Under the pieces are notes generated by a model. The model was not told the DNA's origin, ran no database searches, and was given only the letters and a program-made list of their open reading frames with translations. A stretch of 64,000 bases of DNA from Edwardsiella anguillarum (GTDB lineage Bacteria > Pseudomonadota > Gammaproteobacteria > Enterobacterales > Enterobacteriaceae), in the NCBI RefSeq assembly GCF_008801815.1, contig NZ_VZOX01000005.1; one strand, given 5' to 3'. This document shows, in pieces, positions 1 through 8,567 of this stretch (its first letter is position 1; each line of letters begins with the position of its first letter). The translations under genes were made by a program, and so were the position numbers.

Positions 1-640
1 GCATAAGAAAAGCGAATGCAAATTCACGGTATGCTCCTTGGTAAGCAATCCGTCAGGTATCTCATGATTCAGTCCGGCTCAGGGTAACACTCAGACGGCA
101 TGAAGACGCCGAGTTAATCCACTGAAATATATCGAGGCCGGCACGGTGAAAAGATCGCAGGCTAGCTTATAGCCCGGCAGCGCTTCCCTACTCCCGCGGT
201 TCACCTTATACGCTCGCACTCATCGGCAATTGCGCGACGCCGATAAAATAAGTGCCGCGAGCCTGGCTCTCGATGACCACGCTAACCCGGACTTCGCAAT
301 TCGCCCTCGCTGAGTGATGTAATGCGATACCTCAGACTATTTTATCGGCGTTATTTGCCATAGCGTTGGCGATACGCTCACTACGCGGTCAAATTGCCGT
401 AAAATTCGCCATACCGCCTCGCTAAAAATGGTGTCGCTGCGTGAAATCTGGAATGGAAACAGGGATAAACCCCTGCTCATTTCGCCTAGCGCATCCTAAA
501 CTTTGAACAGAGAAGGTCAAAGAACAGTCTTAACGTACCATAATTTTCGATATCCAAATTGCCCCCTAAAACTCATCTCCTGATGATTCGTCGTATTGAC
601 AACGCTATCAACTAGAAATAACATATGAACACATATTCAT
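1..640. other. Region without a recognisable gene
   Basis: No frame gives a protein I recognise over these 640 bases, and every frame is broken by stops at short intervals. One frame from about 106 to 304 looks mildly protein-like but contains an in-frame TAG and has no identifiable family, so it may be a decayed gene end. A perfect 14-bp inverted repeat (ACGCCGATAAAATA at 237-250 and its complement at 338-351) encloses 87 bases. The last 60 bases hold the promoter and operator of the metal regulator that follows. Confidence 0.5.
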
Positions 641-645
641 GTGTT
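620..645. promoter_or_regulatory. ArsR/SmtB-type 12-2-12 operator
   Basis: An imperfect inverted repeat, AACATATGAA (620-629) and TTCATGTGTT (636-645), has one mismatch and a six-base spacer. The TGAACA...TATTCA core is the form known for SmtB and CzrA operators. Its position directly before, or over, the start of the adjacent SmtB-like gene suggests autoregulation, with metal-free repressor blocking transcription of the regulator and the exporter behind it. Confidence 0.7.
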
Positions 646-652
646 GGTATTA

Positions 653-964
653 ATGATGTTAACTATCGCAGAAGGCACCGTCGCTGAGCTGGCAGATATT
701 TTCCGTCTCTTGGGGGATACCACCCGGCTACGCATTACGCTCTGCTGTCGAGCGCATCCGATTGCCGTCGGTGATATTGCCGCTTCGCTGGATATCAGCC
801 CATCGCTGGTTAGCCACCATCTGCGCCTTCTCCGCGCCGCCCGGATAGTGACGGCCGATCGCCAGGGTAAACAGGTGTTCTACTTCGTGTCGGACTCACA
901 TATTTCCCGGATGGTGGCCAGCATGCTGGAGCATCTGGATGAGCCGCGCCTGGATCTCGACTGA
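653..964 (+). CDS. ArsR/SmtB-family metal-sensing repressor
   Basis: This is a small winged-helix repressor that should release DNA when it binds metal. The helix-turn-helix lies at about residues 38-66 (VGDIAASLDISPSLVSHHL). Near the C terminus the spacing D-x-H-x10-H-x-x-E (D81, H83, H94, E97) is exactly the alpha-5 zinc site of SmtB, which favours zinc over arsenic; the alpha-3 cysteine motif of ArsR is absent. I chose the ATG at 653. A GTG at 641 is in frame but lies inside the operator, and neither start has a clear ribosome site. The next gene, 53 bases downstream on the same strand, is a cation exporter, the usual partner. Confidence 0.85.
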   Translation: MMLTIAEGTVAELADIFRLLGDTTRLRITLCCRAHPIAVGDIAASLDISPSLVSHHLRLLRAARIVTADRQGKQVFYFVSDSHISRMVASMLEHLDEPRLDLD

Positions 965-1017
965 GGACGCGCGGCCTCGCCCTCTTCTCTCTTTCGCCAA
1001 TCCAGGAGCTTTATGCC

Positions 1018-1947
1018 ATGAGTCAACCGCAGCACATGCCGTTTTCCCGGGGCCCCAGCGTGGATCAGAGCCGTGAGGCGGCCAGTAAACGCAGCACCTG
1101 GATCAGCGTGGTCGTCAATATCGCTCTGACGGTGTTTCAGATCGTCGCCGGCGTTTTCTCCGGCTCTCAGGGGCTGATCGCCGACGGTCTCCATTCGTTA
1201 TCCGACTTGGCGGCGGACTTTGTCGTCCTCTGCGCCGTTCAGCGTAGTCAGCGGGCCCCGGATGTGCATCATCACTATGGACATCGGCGCTACGAGAATG
1301 CGGCCTCGTTGATCCTGGGAGGACTCCTGCTGGCCGTCGGTATTGGGATGATCGTTTCAGCCATCAATAAGCTCAGCGATCCGGCGGCCATCCCCCGCGT
1401 GCACTACGTCGCGCTAGGTGTGGCGGTTGTTGCACTGCTGGCGAAAGAGATACTCTTTCGCTACATGCTCGCCGTTGCCCACCGGGTTGGTTCTGGGATG
1501 CTGGTCGCCAACGCCTGGCATGCCCGTTCGGACGCGGCCTCATCGTTGGTTGTCGCCATCGGGATCGCTGGAAATCTGCTGGGGTTCGGATTACTCGATC
1601 CCATCGCTGCGCTGATCGTCGGGGTAATCGTGAGCCGTATGGGGTGGCGCTTTAGCGCGGATGCGCTGCATGATTTAACCGATCGGGCCGCCGACGCGGA
1701 GCAGAACGATGCCATCCGACGGGCCATTTTATCTACCCCCGGGGTCATCGGACTGCATGCGCTGAAAACCCGCAAAAGCGGCGATCTGATCCTGGTCGAT
1801 GTCCATCTGGAAATCGATGGCCGGATTAGCATCACCGCAGGACATCATATCGCCAGCGAGGCGGAGCGCAGGGTTATGGCAGAACATCCGGTACTGTGTC
1901 TGATGACGCACGTCGACCCTGTCGTCTGCGTAAACGCCAACGGCTAA
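1018..1947 (+). CDS. Cation diffusion facilitator (CDF) metal exporter
   Basis: This 309-residue protein belongs to the CDF family, proton-coupled exporters of Zn2+, Cd2+, Co2+ or Fe2+ in the inner membrane. It shows the family pattern: hydrophobic segments from about residue 28, an H-x3-D site in TM2 (HSLSD), a second H-x3-D in TM5 (HARSD), and a hydrophilic C-terminal cytoplasmic domain from about residue 210. A histidine-rich loop (HHHYGHRRYE) follows TM2. It is probably co-transcribed with the SmtB-like repressor 53 bases upstream, so zinc export is the best guess. The substrate cannot be read from sequence with certainty, and I assign no symbol. Confidence 0.88.
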   Translation: MSQPQHMPFSRGPSVDQSREAASKRSTWISVVVNIALTVFQIVAGVFSGSQGLIADGLHSLSDLAADFVVLCAVQRSQRAPDVHHHYGHRRYENAASLILGGLLLAVGIGMIVSAINKLSDPAAIPRVHYVALGVAVVALLAKEILFRYMLAVAHRVGSGMLVANAWHARSDAASSLVVAIGIAGNLLGFGLLDPIAALIVGVIVSRMGWRFSADALHDLTDRAADAEQNDAIRRAILSTPGVIGLHALKTRKSGDLILVDVHLEIDGRISITAGHHIASEAERRVMAEHPVLCLMTHVDPVVCVNANG

Positions 1948-2088
1948 GATGAGTGACACAACGAAAAGCCCCTCTCTTCCATTACAGCCATCGAGGATCT
2001 GCCCTGATGGCAGCGCCGCAGCAGACAATACGTGACAACGTCACTATTTGACTCACGTTTAGCGGCGCACCGGCGAGATAGCGCCTAT

Positions 2089-3576
2089 CTAGGCGCCGGC
2101 GAACAGGTATTTCGCGTTAACATCCTGCGCCAGCTGGGTAAACAGCTGGTTGGTTAGCGTCTGCGTCGTCTCTAGCGCCTCCGCAAACACCTGCTCACCG
2201 AAGCGTTGAAGCAGACGGTCAGCCTCAGCTATATCCTCTTGATAAATTTTGATATATTCAGACTCCATCGCCTGCTGCAGATCGCTAAAGCGTGATTCCA
2301 ACCGTTGATACGCCTGCTGAACGCTCGGCGCATAGCGATAGTAGTTCACCATAATCAGCGTCTGCAGCTTGCGAAACTGCCACTGCGCCGAGAATGTATC
2401 GGCCTCCCCGGCGGTAACCTCGCCATAGGCGGCCGGCACATCGCCCCCGGCGTTGGGATAAAACGGAATATAGAGCGAGATACTGGGCATACCGTAGGAT
2501 AGATATATCACATCGCTCAGCGCGCGCGGCAAACCGCTGCGCGATTGCAGGATATGGGACTGTTGGGTGCGGAACAGGGAGATCGGCCGCCAGGTATAGT
2601 CCGGCGTATCCGCATAGGGCTGTCTCCCCAGATTATCGTATGTGTTGCGCAGCCCTCGCTTAACCGACTCCACATCCAGCGCATCGCTGGGCGCTTCGAA
2701 GACCGCAAACCGTTGCGGCTGCTGCAGCGTTCTGTCCGGATCGGGGCGATATAACTGCTGCAGGGCATACACCCGCGGGTAGTTGTAATAGCCGTCGAGG
2801 CGATCGTCATGACGCGTATAGGCCCGCTCAAAATTGAATGGACCATCGCGCTGGGGATCATACAGCCCATGCTGAAGGGCAAAGTCGATCAGCGAGGCCG
2901 ACGCCATATAGCCGTCACGGTCGTCGGGATCATAGTCGCGCAGGCGTCCCTGGTTGCCGGTAACAAAATAGCAGTGCGGCGCCAGTTTAGCGGCCAGCCA
3001 CTGGTGCGCACTGCCGGTCTCCAGATACCAAATCTCATTCTGATCGATAAAGGCAACGCCAAACCCTTCGCCGGCGCCCTGCTCTTCGATCATTTTTCCC
3101 AGGCGAGACACTCCTTCCCGTGCGGAGTCGATATAGGGCAGAACAATATCGACAATGCTGTCCTCGGTGATCCCACTCTCGCTCAGATAAGGATCGTGTA
3201 ACAGAGCCTGTTCACTGGCAAAAATCGTCTCGGTGGCGCTCATTCCGACGCCGCGCTGATTAAATCCGGCGGCGCCCCAGGTCATCTGCGCCGCCGTTTT
3301 TCCGGGCTTACCGTTGGCAAATGCGCTATAGCCCTGCGCCGTTTCGGGTAGCGGCCAGCTAAAGGCATTTTCATTGGCGTGGAACAGTCCGCGCTGATTC
3401 GCCTGCGGCGGATGCTTGAGCAGCACCTTCGACAGCAGCGGATCGTGATCCTCGGTGCGGGCAATAATACGTGAACCGTCGCGGGTCGCCGCCGCGCCAA
3501 TGAGGATCGTGGTACACGAATCCTGGCTTAGCGGAACGGCCGATGGGGAAGCAGCAGAGACAGAAGAGAGCTTCAT
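2089..3576 (-). CDS. C69-family dipeptidase (PepD-like)
   Basis: A 495-residue peptidase of the U34/C69 family, N-terminal-nucleophile hydrolases that cleave dipeptides. The family signature is visible near the start: Cys21 in SCTTILIGAAATRDGS, followed by ARTEDHD. In this family the residues before the cysteine are removed so that Cys becomes the catalytic N-terminal nucleophile, and the roughly 20-residue leader here fits a propeptide. Length is normal for the family. It stands alone on the minus strand, with no operon partner and a promoter region shared divergently with the stress-protein gene at 3835. Its physiological substrate is unknown. Confidence 0.85.
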   Translation of the reverse strand: MKLSSVSAASPSAVPLSQDSCTTILIGAAATRDGSRIIARTEDHDPLLSKVLLKHPPQANQRGLFHANENAFSWPLPETAQGYSAFANGKPGKTAAQMTWGAAGFNQRGVGMSATETIFASEQALLHDPYLSESGITEDSIVDIVLPYIDSAREGVSRLGKMIEEQGAGEGFGVAFIDQNEIWYLETGSAHQWLAAKLAPHCYFVTGNQGRLRDYDPDDRDGYMASASLIDFALQHGLYDPQRDGPFNFERAYTRHDDRLDGYYNYPRVYALQQLYRPDPDRTLQQPQRFAVFEAPSDALDVESVKRGLRNTYDNLGRQPYADTPDYTWRPISLFRTQQSHILQSRSGLPRALSDVIYLSYGMPSISLYIPFYPNAGGDVPAAYGEVTAGEADTFSAQWQFRKLQTLIMVNYYRYAPSVQQAYQRLESRFSDLQQAMESEYIKIYQEDIAEADRLLQRFGEQVFAEALETTQTLTNQLFTQLAQDVNAKYLFAGA

Positions 3577-3834
3577 TGTTCAACTCCTCGTAACCTGAGG
3601 GAAATGGCGTCAGCAACGACGCATGACGTTGCAATTATCAGCTTCAGCATACGCCATATATTGCCATGGCGCATTTAGGCGCCGGCAATAATGTCTCTAG
3701 CCCCCCACCGCTTATCCGCCTGCGCAGGAACCAATCGTTATGACTATTTTCCATACATTAAACAGTTATTTTTTGTTACCGGATCGCGAGTAATACGGCT
3801 AAATTTAACAATAGGGCCAATAGGAGAAACAATT

Positions 3835-4260
3835 ATGTACAGAAATATTTTGGTACTACTTGACCTTAAAACCGGATCCCAAGAGGACATTCAGCTATTG
3901 AGCAAGGGCGTTCAGCTGGGCGGATGCCTGCAGGCAACGCTGCATCCGGTGCATGTCGTGCTTGATATCGATCCGGGTGACGACGGCGGAAACTCACCCT
4001 ACTTTTCTCAGTTGGAAGATCAGGCCACCGCACTGCAGCAAACCGTTGGCGCCGCATGTCCAGAAATTACCATTATGATCAGCAATGATTTTTCTGCATC
4101 CCTGGAAGACTTTATTCAGCAGCAGCAAATCGATTTGGTGATTTTGGGGCATCACAACAGCGCGTTTGCCCAGAAGTTTGTCTCCTTTCTTTCCGTGGCT
4201 AAGAACACCATTGACGCCATTAACATTGATACGCTGATCGTGCCGTTAAAAGGTAACTGA
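3835..4260 (+). CDS. Universal stress protein, UspF-like
   Basis: A 141-residue single-domain Usp. It starts MYRNILVLLDL, the beta-1/ATP-site segment of the family, and ends with a hydrophobic strand (INIDTLIVPLKGN). The G-x2-G-x9-G(S/T) ATP-binding motif is not clean, so nucleotide binding is uncertain. The start at 3835 is chosen because AGGAG lies eight bases upstream; the frame stays open back to 3691 but that extension looks non-coding. It is closest in length and feel to the UspF/UspG group, which responds to stress and growth arrest, but I cannot assign the exact paralogue. It is transcribed divergently from the dipeptidase. Confidence 0.8.
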   Translation: MYRNILVLLDLKTGSQEDIQLLSKGVQLGGCLQATLHPVHVVLDIDPGDDGGNSPYFSQLEDQATALQQTVGAACPEITIMISNDFSASLEDFIQQQQIDLVILGHHNSAFAQKFVSFLSVAKNTIDAINIDTLIVPLKGN

Positions 4261-4346
4261 GTCAGCTAATCCAGATAGGCCCGGCATCTTTACCGCCGGG
4301 TGCTATCCTTAAGTTAACTGAATCTTGACCCGTTGCCTGGATCACC

Positions 4347-7301
4347 ATGAAGCCTCCGCGCGCGATTCCCTTTTATTTGCATATTGCCTACCTGTTTGTC
4401 GGGCTGCTACTGGTCTTCTCTTGCCTGATCCTCTGGTATCAATATCACGCCAGCACCCGCCTGCTCCTGAGGACGACGTACAATCATTATCGCAGCGTCG
4501 TCAGTGAAACCGCTAATGAAATGGAACAGGCCTACCACAGCGGCTCGCTGCTGGTCGAGCTGCTGGCCAACCAGCGCAACGAGATGGCGACGCAGCCATT
4601 GGCAGATCGCCTGCAGCATCTGCCGTTCTATGTCACCGCATTACGCAATAGCCCCAAATTAGCTGCGCTCTATACCGGCTATGATAACGGTACGTTTTTT
4701 CTAGTCCGTCGCTATATTCCGTCGGCCGAAATGATCCGTCAGTTCGATCCGCCGGCGGGAACCGCCTGGATGGTGCAGAGCCAAACGCTGAGCGGTGATG
4801 GTAACATAGCAGGAAACTATCTGTTTTATAATGATAATTTAACCCTCCTGGAGCAGCGCGGCGTTGCCGCCTACCGTTTTGATCCGCGCACGCGCAACTG
4901 GTATCAGATGGCCACCGACCCGGGCACGCTGCACGGTACCCCGCCATACCGCTTTGCCAGCGGTGGCCTGCTGGGGATCACGCTCTCAGCACGCATGCTC
5001 AAGGCCCCCGGCGTCGCGGGAAGCGATATTCAGATTAATGGGTTAGATGCCATGCTGCAGGCGGCCCGCATTACGCCCAACAGCCACCTGGTTCTCCTTA
5101 ACGCACAGGGACAGATCCTCGCCAGCGATCTGGGCCTGCCGGGGCTACTGACCAACGGCCAGGGCATTGCCCACCTGCCTACGTTGGCCGATACTGACAA
5201 CCCGCAGCTGCTCCCGCTGGCCCAGCTTAGCCGGATGCCGCCCTTACAGCCCGTCTCGCTGGATCTTGCCAACGGTGAACGCTGGGAGGGGATGCTCTTT
5301 ACCTTTAAGGTGCTGGGGGGAGAGACGCTACGCCTGCTGATGGCCTCGCCCACGGCGGAGCTGATGGCCAGCGCCCGGCAGGACGTCGGCCGAATGCTGC
5401 GGATCTCGCTGCTGATCCTGGGGCTGGGGCTGATCGGTGCGATATGGCTGGCGCACCGCGCATCCAAGCCGTTGAATCAGCTGGTTGATGAAGTTAAGAA
5501 AATCGAAGAGTTCCGTTTTGATGAGCCGGTCAATGTCCAGAGTAACATCGTTGAAATTTACCGACTGGCAAAAGCGTTCGGAAAAATGAAAGAGAGCATC
5601 GACCACTTTATGGCGATCTCTCAGGCATTGGTCGGTGAGCGTCACCAGCCCGTACTGCTGGCGCGGATCCTTGGTGAAATGACCAGCCAGACCCATGCGA
5701 TGGGAGGATTAATCCTGCTATCCCAACAGGGAGGGCTGCACCCGGTTCAGTCACGCTGGCTGGATACGACCACGACAATCGATAAACGTCATACCTGGGT
5801 TTCTACCGCCGGGATGAGTCTGCTCCAACGGATGCAGCAGCAGCAGCTCATCCGGCGTACCATTGATCCGCCGACGCTGGCGGCGGCCTTCCCGGCTTTC
5901 CCACCGGTGATCCGACCGCTGACCCTCCTGCTGCTTCCCCTGAGAAATGCCGATCAAGAACTCCTGGGGCAGCTGATCCTGTTCATCGATCATCAGCACT
6001 TTCCCGTTTCATCGCGCATGCTGGCCTTCGCCCAGGCGCTGGCCGGAACGGCCGCCGTCGCGCTGAATACCCAGCGTCTGCTGGATGAGCAAAAGCGTCT
6101 GCTGGAGGATTTTATTCGGATCATCGCCGGCGCCATCGATGCGAAAAGCCCACATACCGGCGAGCATTGCCAGCGGGTGCCCGTGCTGGCCAAGCTGCTG
6201 GCGCAGGCGGCCTGTGACCAAAAACAGGGGCCCTTTGCTGACTTCTCCCTCTCTGACGACGAGTGGGAGGCGCTGCGCATTGCCGCTTGGCTACACGACT
6301 GCGGCAAGGTGACGACGCCGGACTTCGTGATGGAAAAGGCCACCAAGCTGGAGACCCTGTATGACCGTATTCATGAGGTCCGTATGCGCTTTGAGCTGCT
6401 AAAGCGGGATGCTGACGTCGCCTACTGGCAAGGCATGGCGGAAGGCGACGATCCGACGATGCTGGCGCACGTGCGCGATACGCTAAAATCACAGCTGGAT
6501 GAGGAGTTTGCCTTTGTCGCCATCTGTAATCGCGGCAGCGAATCCCTGTCACCGGACGCGATTGAGCGCCTGCGTACCATCGCCCTGCGAACCTGGACCC
6601 GCACCCTTTCCGATAGAATCGGCCTCTCCGCCGATGAGATGCAGCGCAGACAGGCGACGCCAGAGTCGCCGCTGCCGGTGAATGAACTGCTGCTGGCCGA
6701 CAGAGCGGAGCATCTCCTGCCGCGCCACGGCAACGAGCCGCTTGAGGCCTATCGCCAGCAGGGATTTACCATGGATATACCGCAGTATCAGTATCATCGC
6801 GGTGAGCTGCATAATCTGACGATCGCGCACGGAACCTTAACTCACGAGGAGCGCTTTAAGATCAATGAACACATTATTCAGACGATCCTCATGCTGAATC
6901 AGCTTAGCTTTCCTCGCCACCTGCAGCAGGTTCCCGATATTGCCGGCAGCCATCACGAACATATCGACGGCTCCGGCTACCCCCGAGGGCTGATCCGCAG
7001 CCAGATGTCGATACAGGCCTGTATTATGGCCGTTGCCGATATTTTTGAGGCGCTAACCGCCAGCGATCGCCCCTATAAGCCGGCCAAGACGCTATCGCAG
7101 ACGCTCGCGATCATGGGTGAGATGTGCCGTAGGGCGCACATTGATGTCGATGTATTTTGCCTGTTTCTACAAAGCGGTGTCTACCTGAACTACGCTAAGC
7201 GCTATCTGCGCCCAGAGCAAATGGATCGGGTAGACATTACTATGCTGATAAATAATTGCCGGGGGAAACCGGAACGGGGAACGGAGGCTTCATCGGTATA
7301 A
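4347..7301 (+). CDS. Membrane HD-GYP cyclic-di-GMP phosphodiesterase
   Basis: A 984-residue sensor enzyme predicted to hydrolyse c-di-GMP. It has a membrane segment at about 10-30, a large periplasmic Cache-like sensor, a second membrane segment at about 350-370 (ISLLILGLGLIGAIWLAH), a HAMP-like linker, a GAF-like stretch (about 430-575) and a C-terminal HD-GYP domain. The metal-binding HD pair is His650/Asp651 (LHDCGKV) and the second motif is HHEHIDGSGYP at 869-879, with the diagnostic GYP. About 219 residues separate these motifs where roughly 60 is usual, so the domain carries a large insertion with charged helices and an HRGELHNLTI stretch. It stands as a single gene. E. coli K-12 has no HD-GYP protein. 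Confidence 0.88.
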   Translation: MKPPRAIPFYLHIAYLFVGLLLVFSCLILWYQYHASTRLLLRTTYNHYRSVVSETANEMEQAYHSGSLLVELLANQRNEMATQPLADRLQHLPFYVTALRNSPKLAALYTGYDNGTFFLVRRYIPSAEMIRQFDPPAGTAWMVQSQTLSGDGNIAGNYLFYNDNLTLLEQRGVAAYRFDPRTRNWYQMATDPGTLHGTPPYRFASGGLLGITLSARMLKAPGVAGSDIQINGLDAMLQAARITPNSHLVLLNAQGQILASDLGLPGLLTNGQGIAHLPTLADTDNPQLLPLAQLSRMPPLQPVSLDLANGERWEGMLFTFKVLGGETLRLLMASPTAELMASARQDVGRMLRISLLILGLGLIGAIWLAHRASKPLNQLVDEVKKIEEFRFDEPVNVQSNIVEIYRLAKAFGKMKESIDHFMAISQALVGERHQPVLLARILGEMTSQTHAMGGLILLSQQGGLHPVQSRWLDTTTTIDKRHTWVSTAGMSLLQRMQQQQLIRRTIDPPTLAAAFPAFPPVIRPLTLLLLPLRNADQELLGQLILFIDHQHFPVSSRMLAFAQALAGTAAVALNTQRLLDEQKRLLEDFIRIIAGAIDAKSPHTGEHCQRVPVLAKLLAQAACDQKQGPFADFSLSDDEWEALRIAAWLHDCGKVTTPDFVMEKATKLETLYDRIHEVRMRFELLKRDADVAYWQGMAEGDDPTMLAHVRDTLKSQLDEEFAFVAICNRGSESLSPDAIERLRTIALRTWTRTLSDRIGLSADEMQRRQATPESPLPVNELLLADRAEHLLPRHGNEPLEAYRQQGFTMDIPQYQYHRGELHNLTIAHGTLTHEERFKINEHIIQTILMLNQLSFPRHLQQVPDIAGSHHEHIDGSGYPRGLIRSQMSIQACIMAVADIFEALTASDRPYKPAKTLSQTLAIMGEMCRRAHIDVDVFCLFLQSGVYLNYAKRYLRPEQMDRVDITMLINNCRGKPERGTEASSV

Positions 7302-7306
7302 AGAAA

Positions 7307-7336
7307 AAAGGCATGCCAAGCGATGCACATGCCTTT
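7307..7336 (-). terminator. Rho-independent terminator of wzz
   Basis: Nine-base-pair stem AAAGGCATG/CATGCCTTT with a 12-base loop, lying 12 bases past the wzz stop. Read on the minus strand the stem runs into a run of six T. It also lies just after the convergent HD-GYP gene and could act for both. Confidence 0.75.
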
Positions 7337-7347
7337 AAGAATAGCTC

Positions 7348-8301
7348 TTACTTGTTAGCGCTGCGCAGTGCGTTTCTCAGCAAAATATATCCACAGCTTA
7401 AAATTACGCCAAGCAATAAGGATAAAACCAAAATCAAAGCGCGCTTTTGCCCGACTTTATCCACGGAGATATTTGTCGCATTAAATATGGATAGGTTGTC
7501 GCCAGTTAGCTTAAAACCATTAATCGAAGCGAACATCTCCTGCATATCAAAATAACTGGCATTAAACTTAAGCGGCAAGTTTTTTTCATGCTCAATCATT
7601 GTATTTAAGATTGGGACACCAAGCATAAATAGCATGTCGTCAGATATTTCTCCGGATACAGGGTTAAGCTTGGTCTGTTGAATATTCATCTGATGCGCTA
7701 ACTGCAACGCATTTTTCAACACGCTAACACGGTAGTCTCGCTGGGCCTTGGCGCTATTCTCCTGAGCTTGCATCTGTATTTTCAGGCTATTAGCTCGTTC
7801 ACGCAGCGAGCTGTACATCGACGCATCCAGCTGCTTACGAGTCTCATCACGCAGCGACATTAAGGCCGATTGCAAATTCTCCTTTGCCGATGCCGGATCG
7901 TTTGCCGTTGAGGAGATAATATATGTATCGGCGGTGGCGCCGGGGCGAATGCTGATGTTGATACCTGAGAGAATTTGGGCACTGGCCGTGGCGACAAAGG
8001 TATTAAATACATTGCTGGTTGTTTTTTCACCATCGATGGCAGGAGTGTTATCCCCCTCATTCATCGGCCAGGCCTGGCTCAACATGACCCCCGCGGGATA
8101 ATTTGCCAACTGGTTAAGATAAGGCTTCGAAAGCGTTGACTCCGCCGTCCATTTTGGCGTAGCTAACATGATATAAATGCCTGCGATAGCGAGAAACACG
8201 ATTGAAACACAAAAAACAATCACTTTCCCTTGCCATAGCTGCCTAATGATATCAAGCAGATCGATCTCATCATTGACATGGTTTACTGGTTTTTCATGCA
8301 T
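7348..8301 (-). CDS. wzzB: O-antigen chain-length determinant Wzz
   Basis: A polysaccharide co-polymerase that sets the modal length of O-antigen made by Wzy. The 317 residues show the family layout: a short cytoplasmic N terminus (DEIDLLDIIRQLWQGK), TM1 at about 30-50, a long periplasmic coiled-coil-rich domain, and TM2 at about 285-307 ending in NALR, as in E. coli WzzB (326 residues). It is smaller than FepE. It lies alone, away from any O-antigen genes in this window, so whether it works with the main wzy or represents a second length regulator is not decided here. The long AT-rich stretch 8302-8515 should contain its promoter. Confidence 0.85.
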   Translation of the reverse strand: MHEKPVNHVNDEIDLLDIIRQLWQGKVIVFCVSIVFLAIAGIYIMLATPKWTAESTLSKPYLNQLANYPAGVMLSQAWPMNEGDNTPAIDGEKTTSNVFNTFVATASAQILSGINISIRPGATADTYIISSTANDPASAKENLQSALMSLRDETRKQLDASMYSSLRERANSLKIQMQAQENSAKAQRDYRVSVLKNALQLAHQMNIQQTKLNPVSGEISDDMLFMLGVPILNTMIEHEKNLPLKFNASYFDMQEMFASINGFKLTGDNLSIFNATNISVDKVGQKRALILVLSLLLGVILSCGYILLRNALRSANK

Positions 8302-8567
8302 CTTGCATAGTCCTTAATATGTCGCATGTTTATACGTAGTAACGTAAATCCCTGCTAAGAATATCTCGATTTTAATAAGACAGATAGTATATTACGAATA
8401 AAAACCATAGAATCTTAAAATATGAACTGTATCGAATTATTATCATGATTACATATTAGGATAATTCTGGCATTCTGATAGGCAGTGTTCCAATAGGGTG
8501 CGTAACGCCGACGGTTGTGAAACGTTGTAAAGGCGCGCCGAATTTATCCACACGCGAGGGAGTGAGT

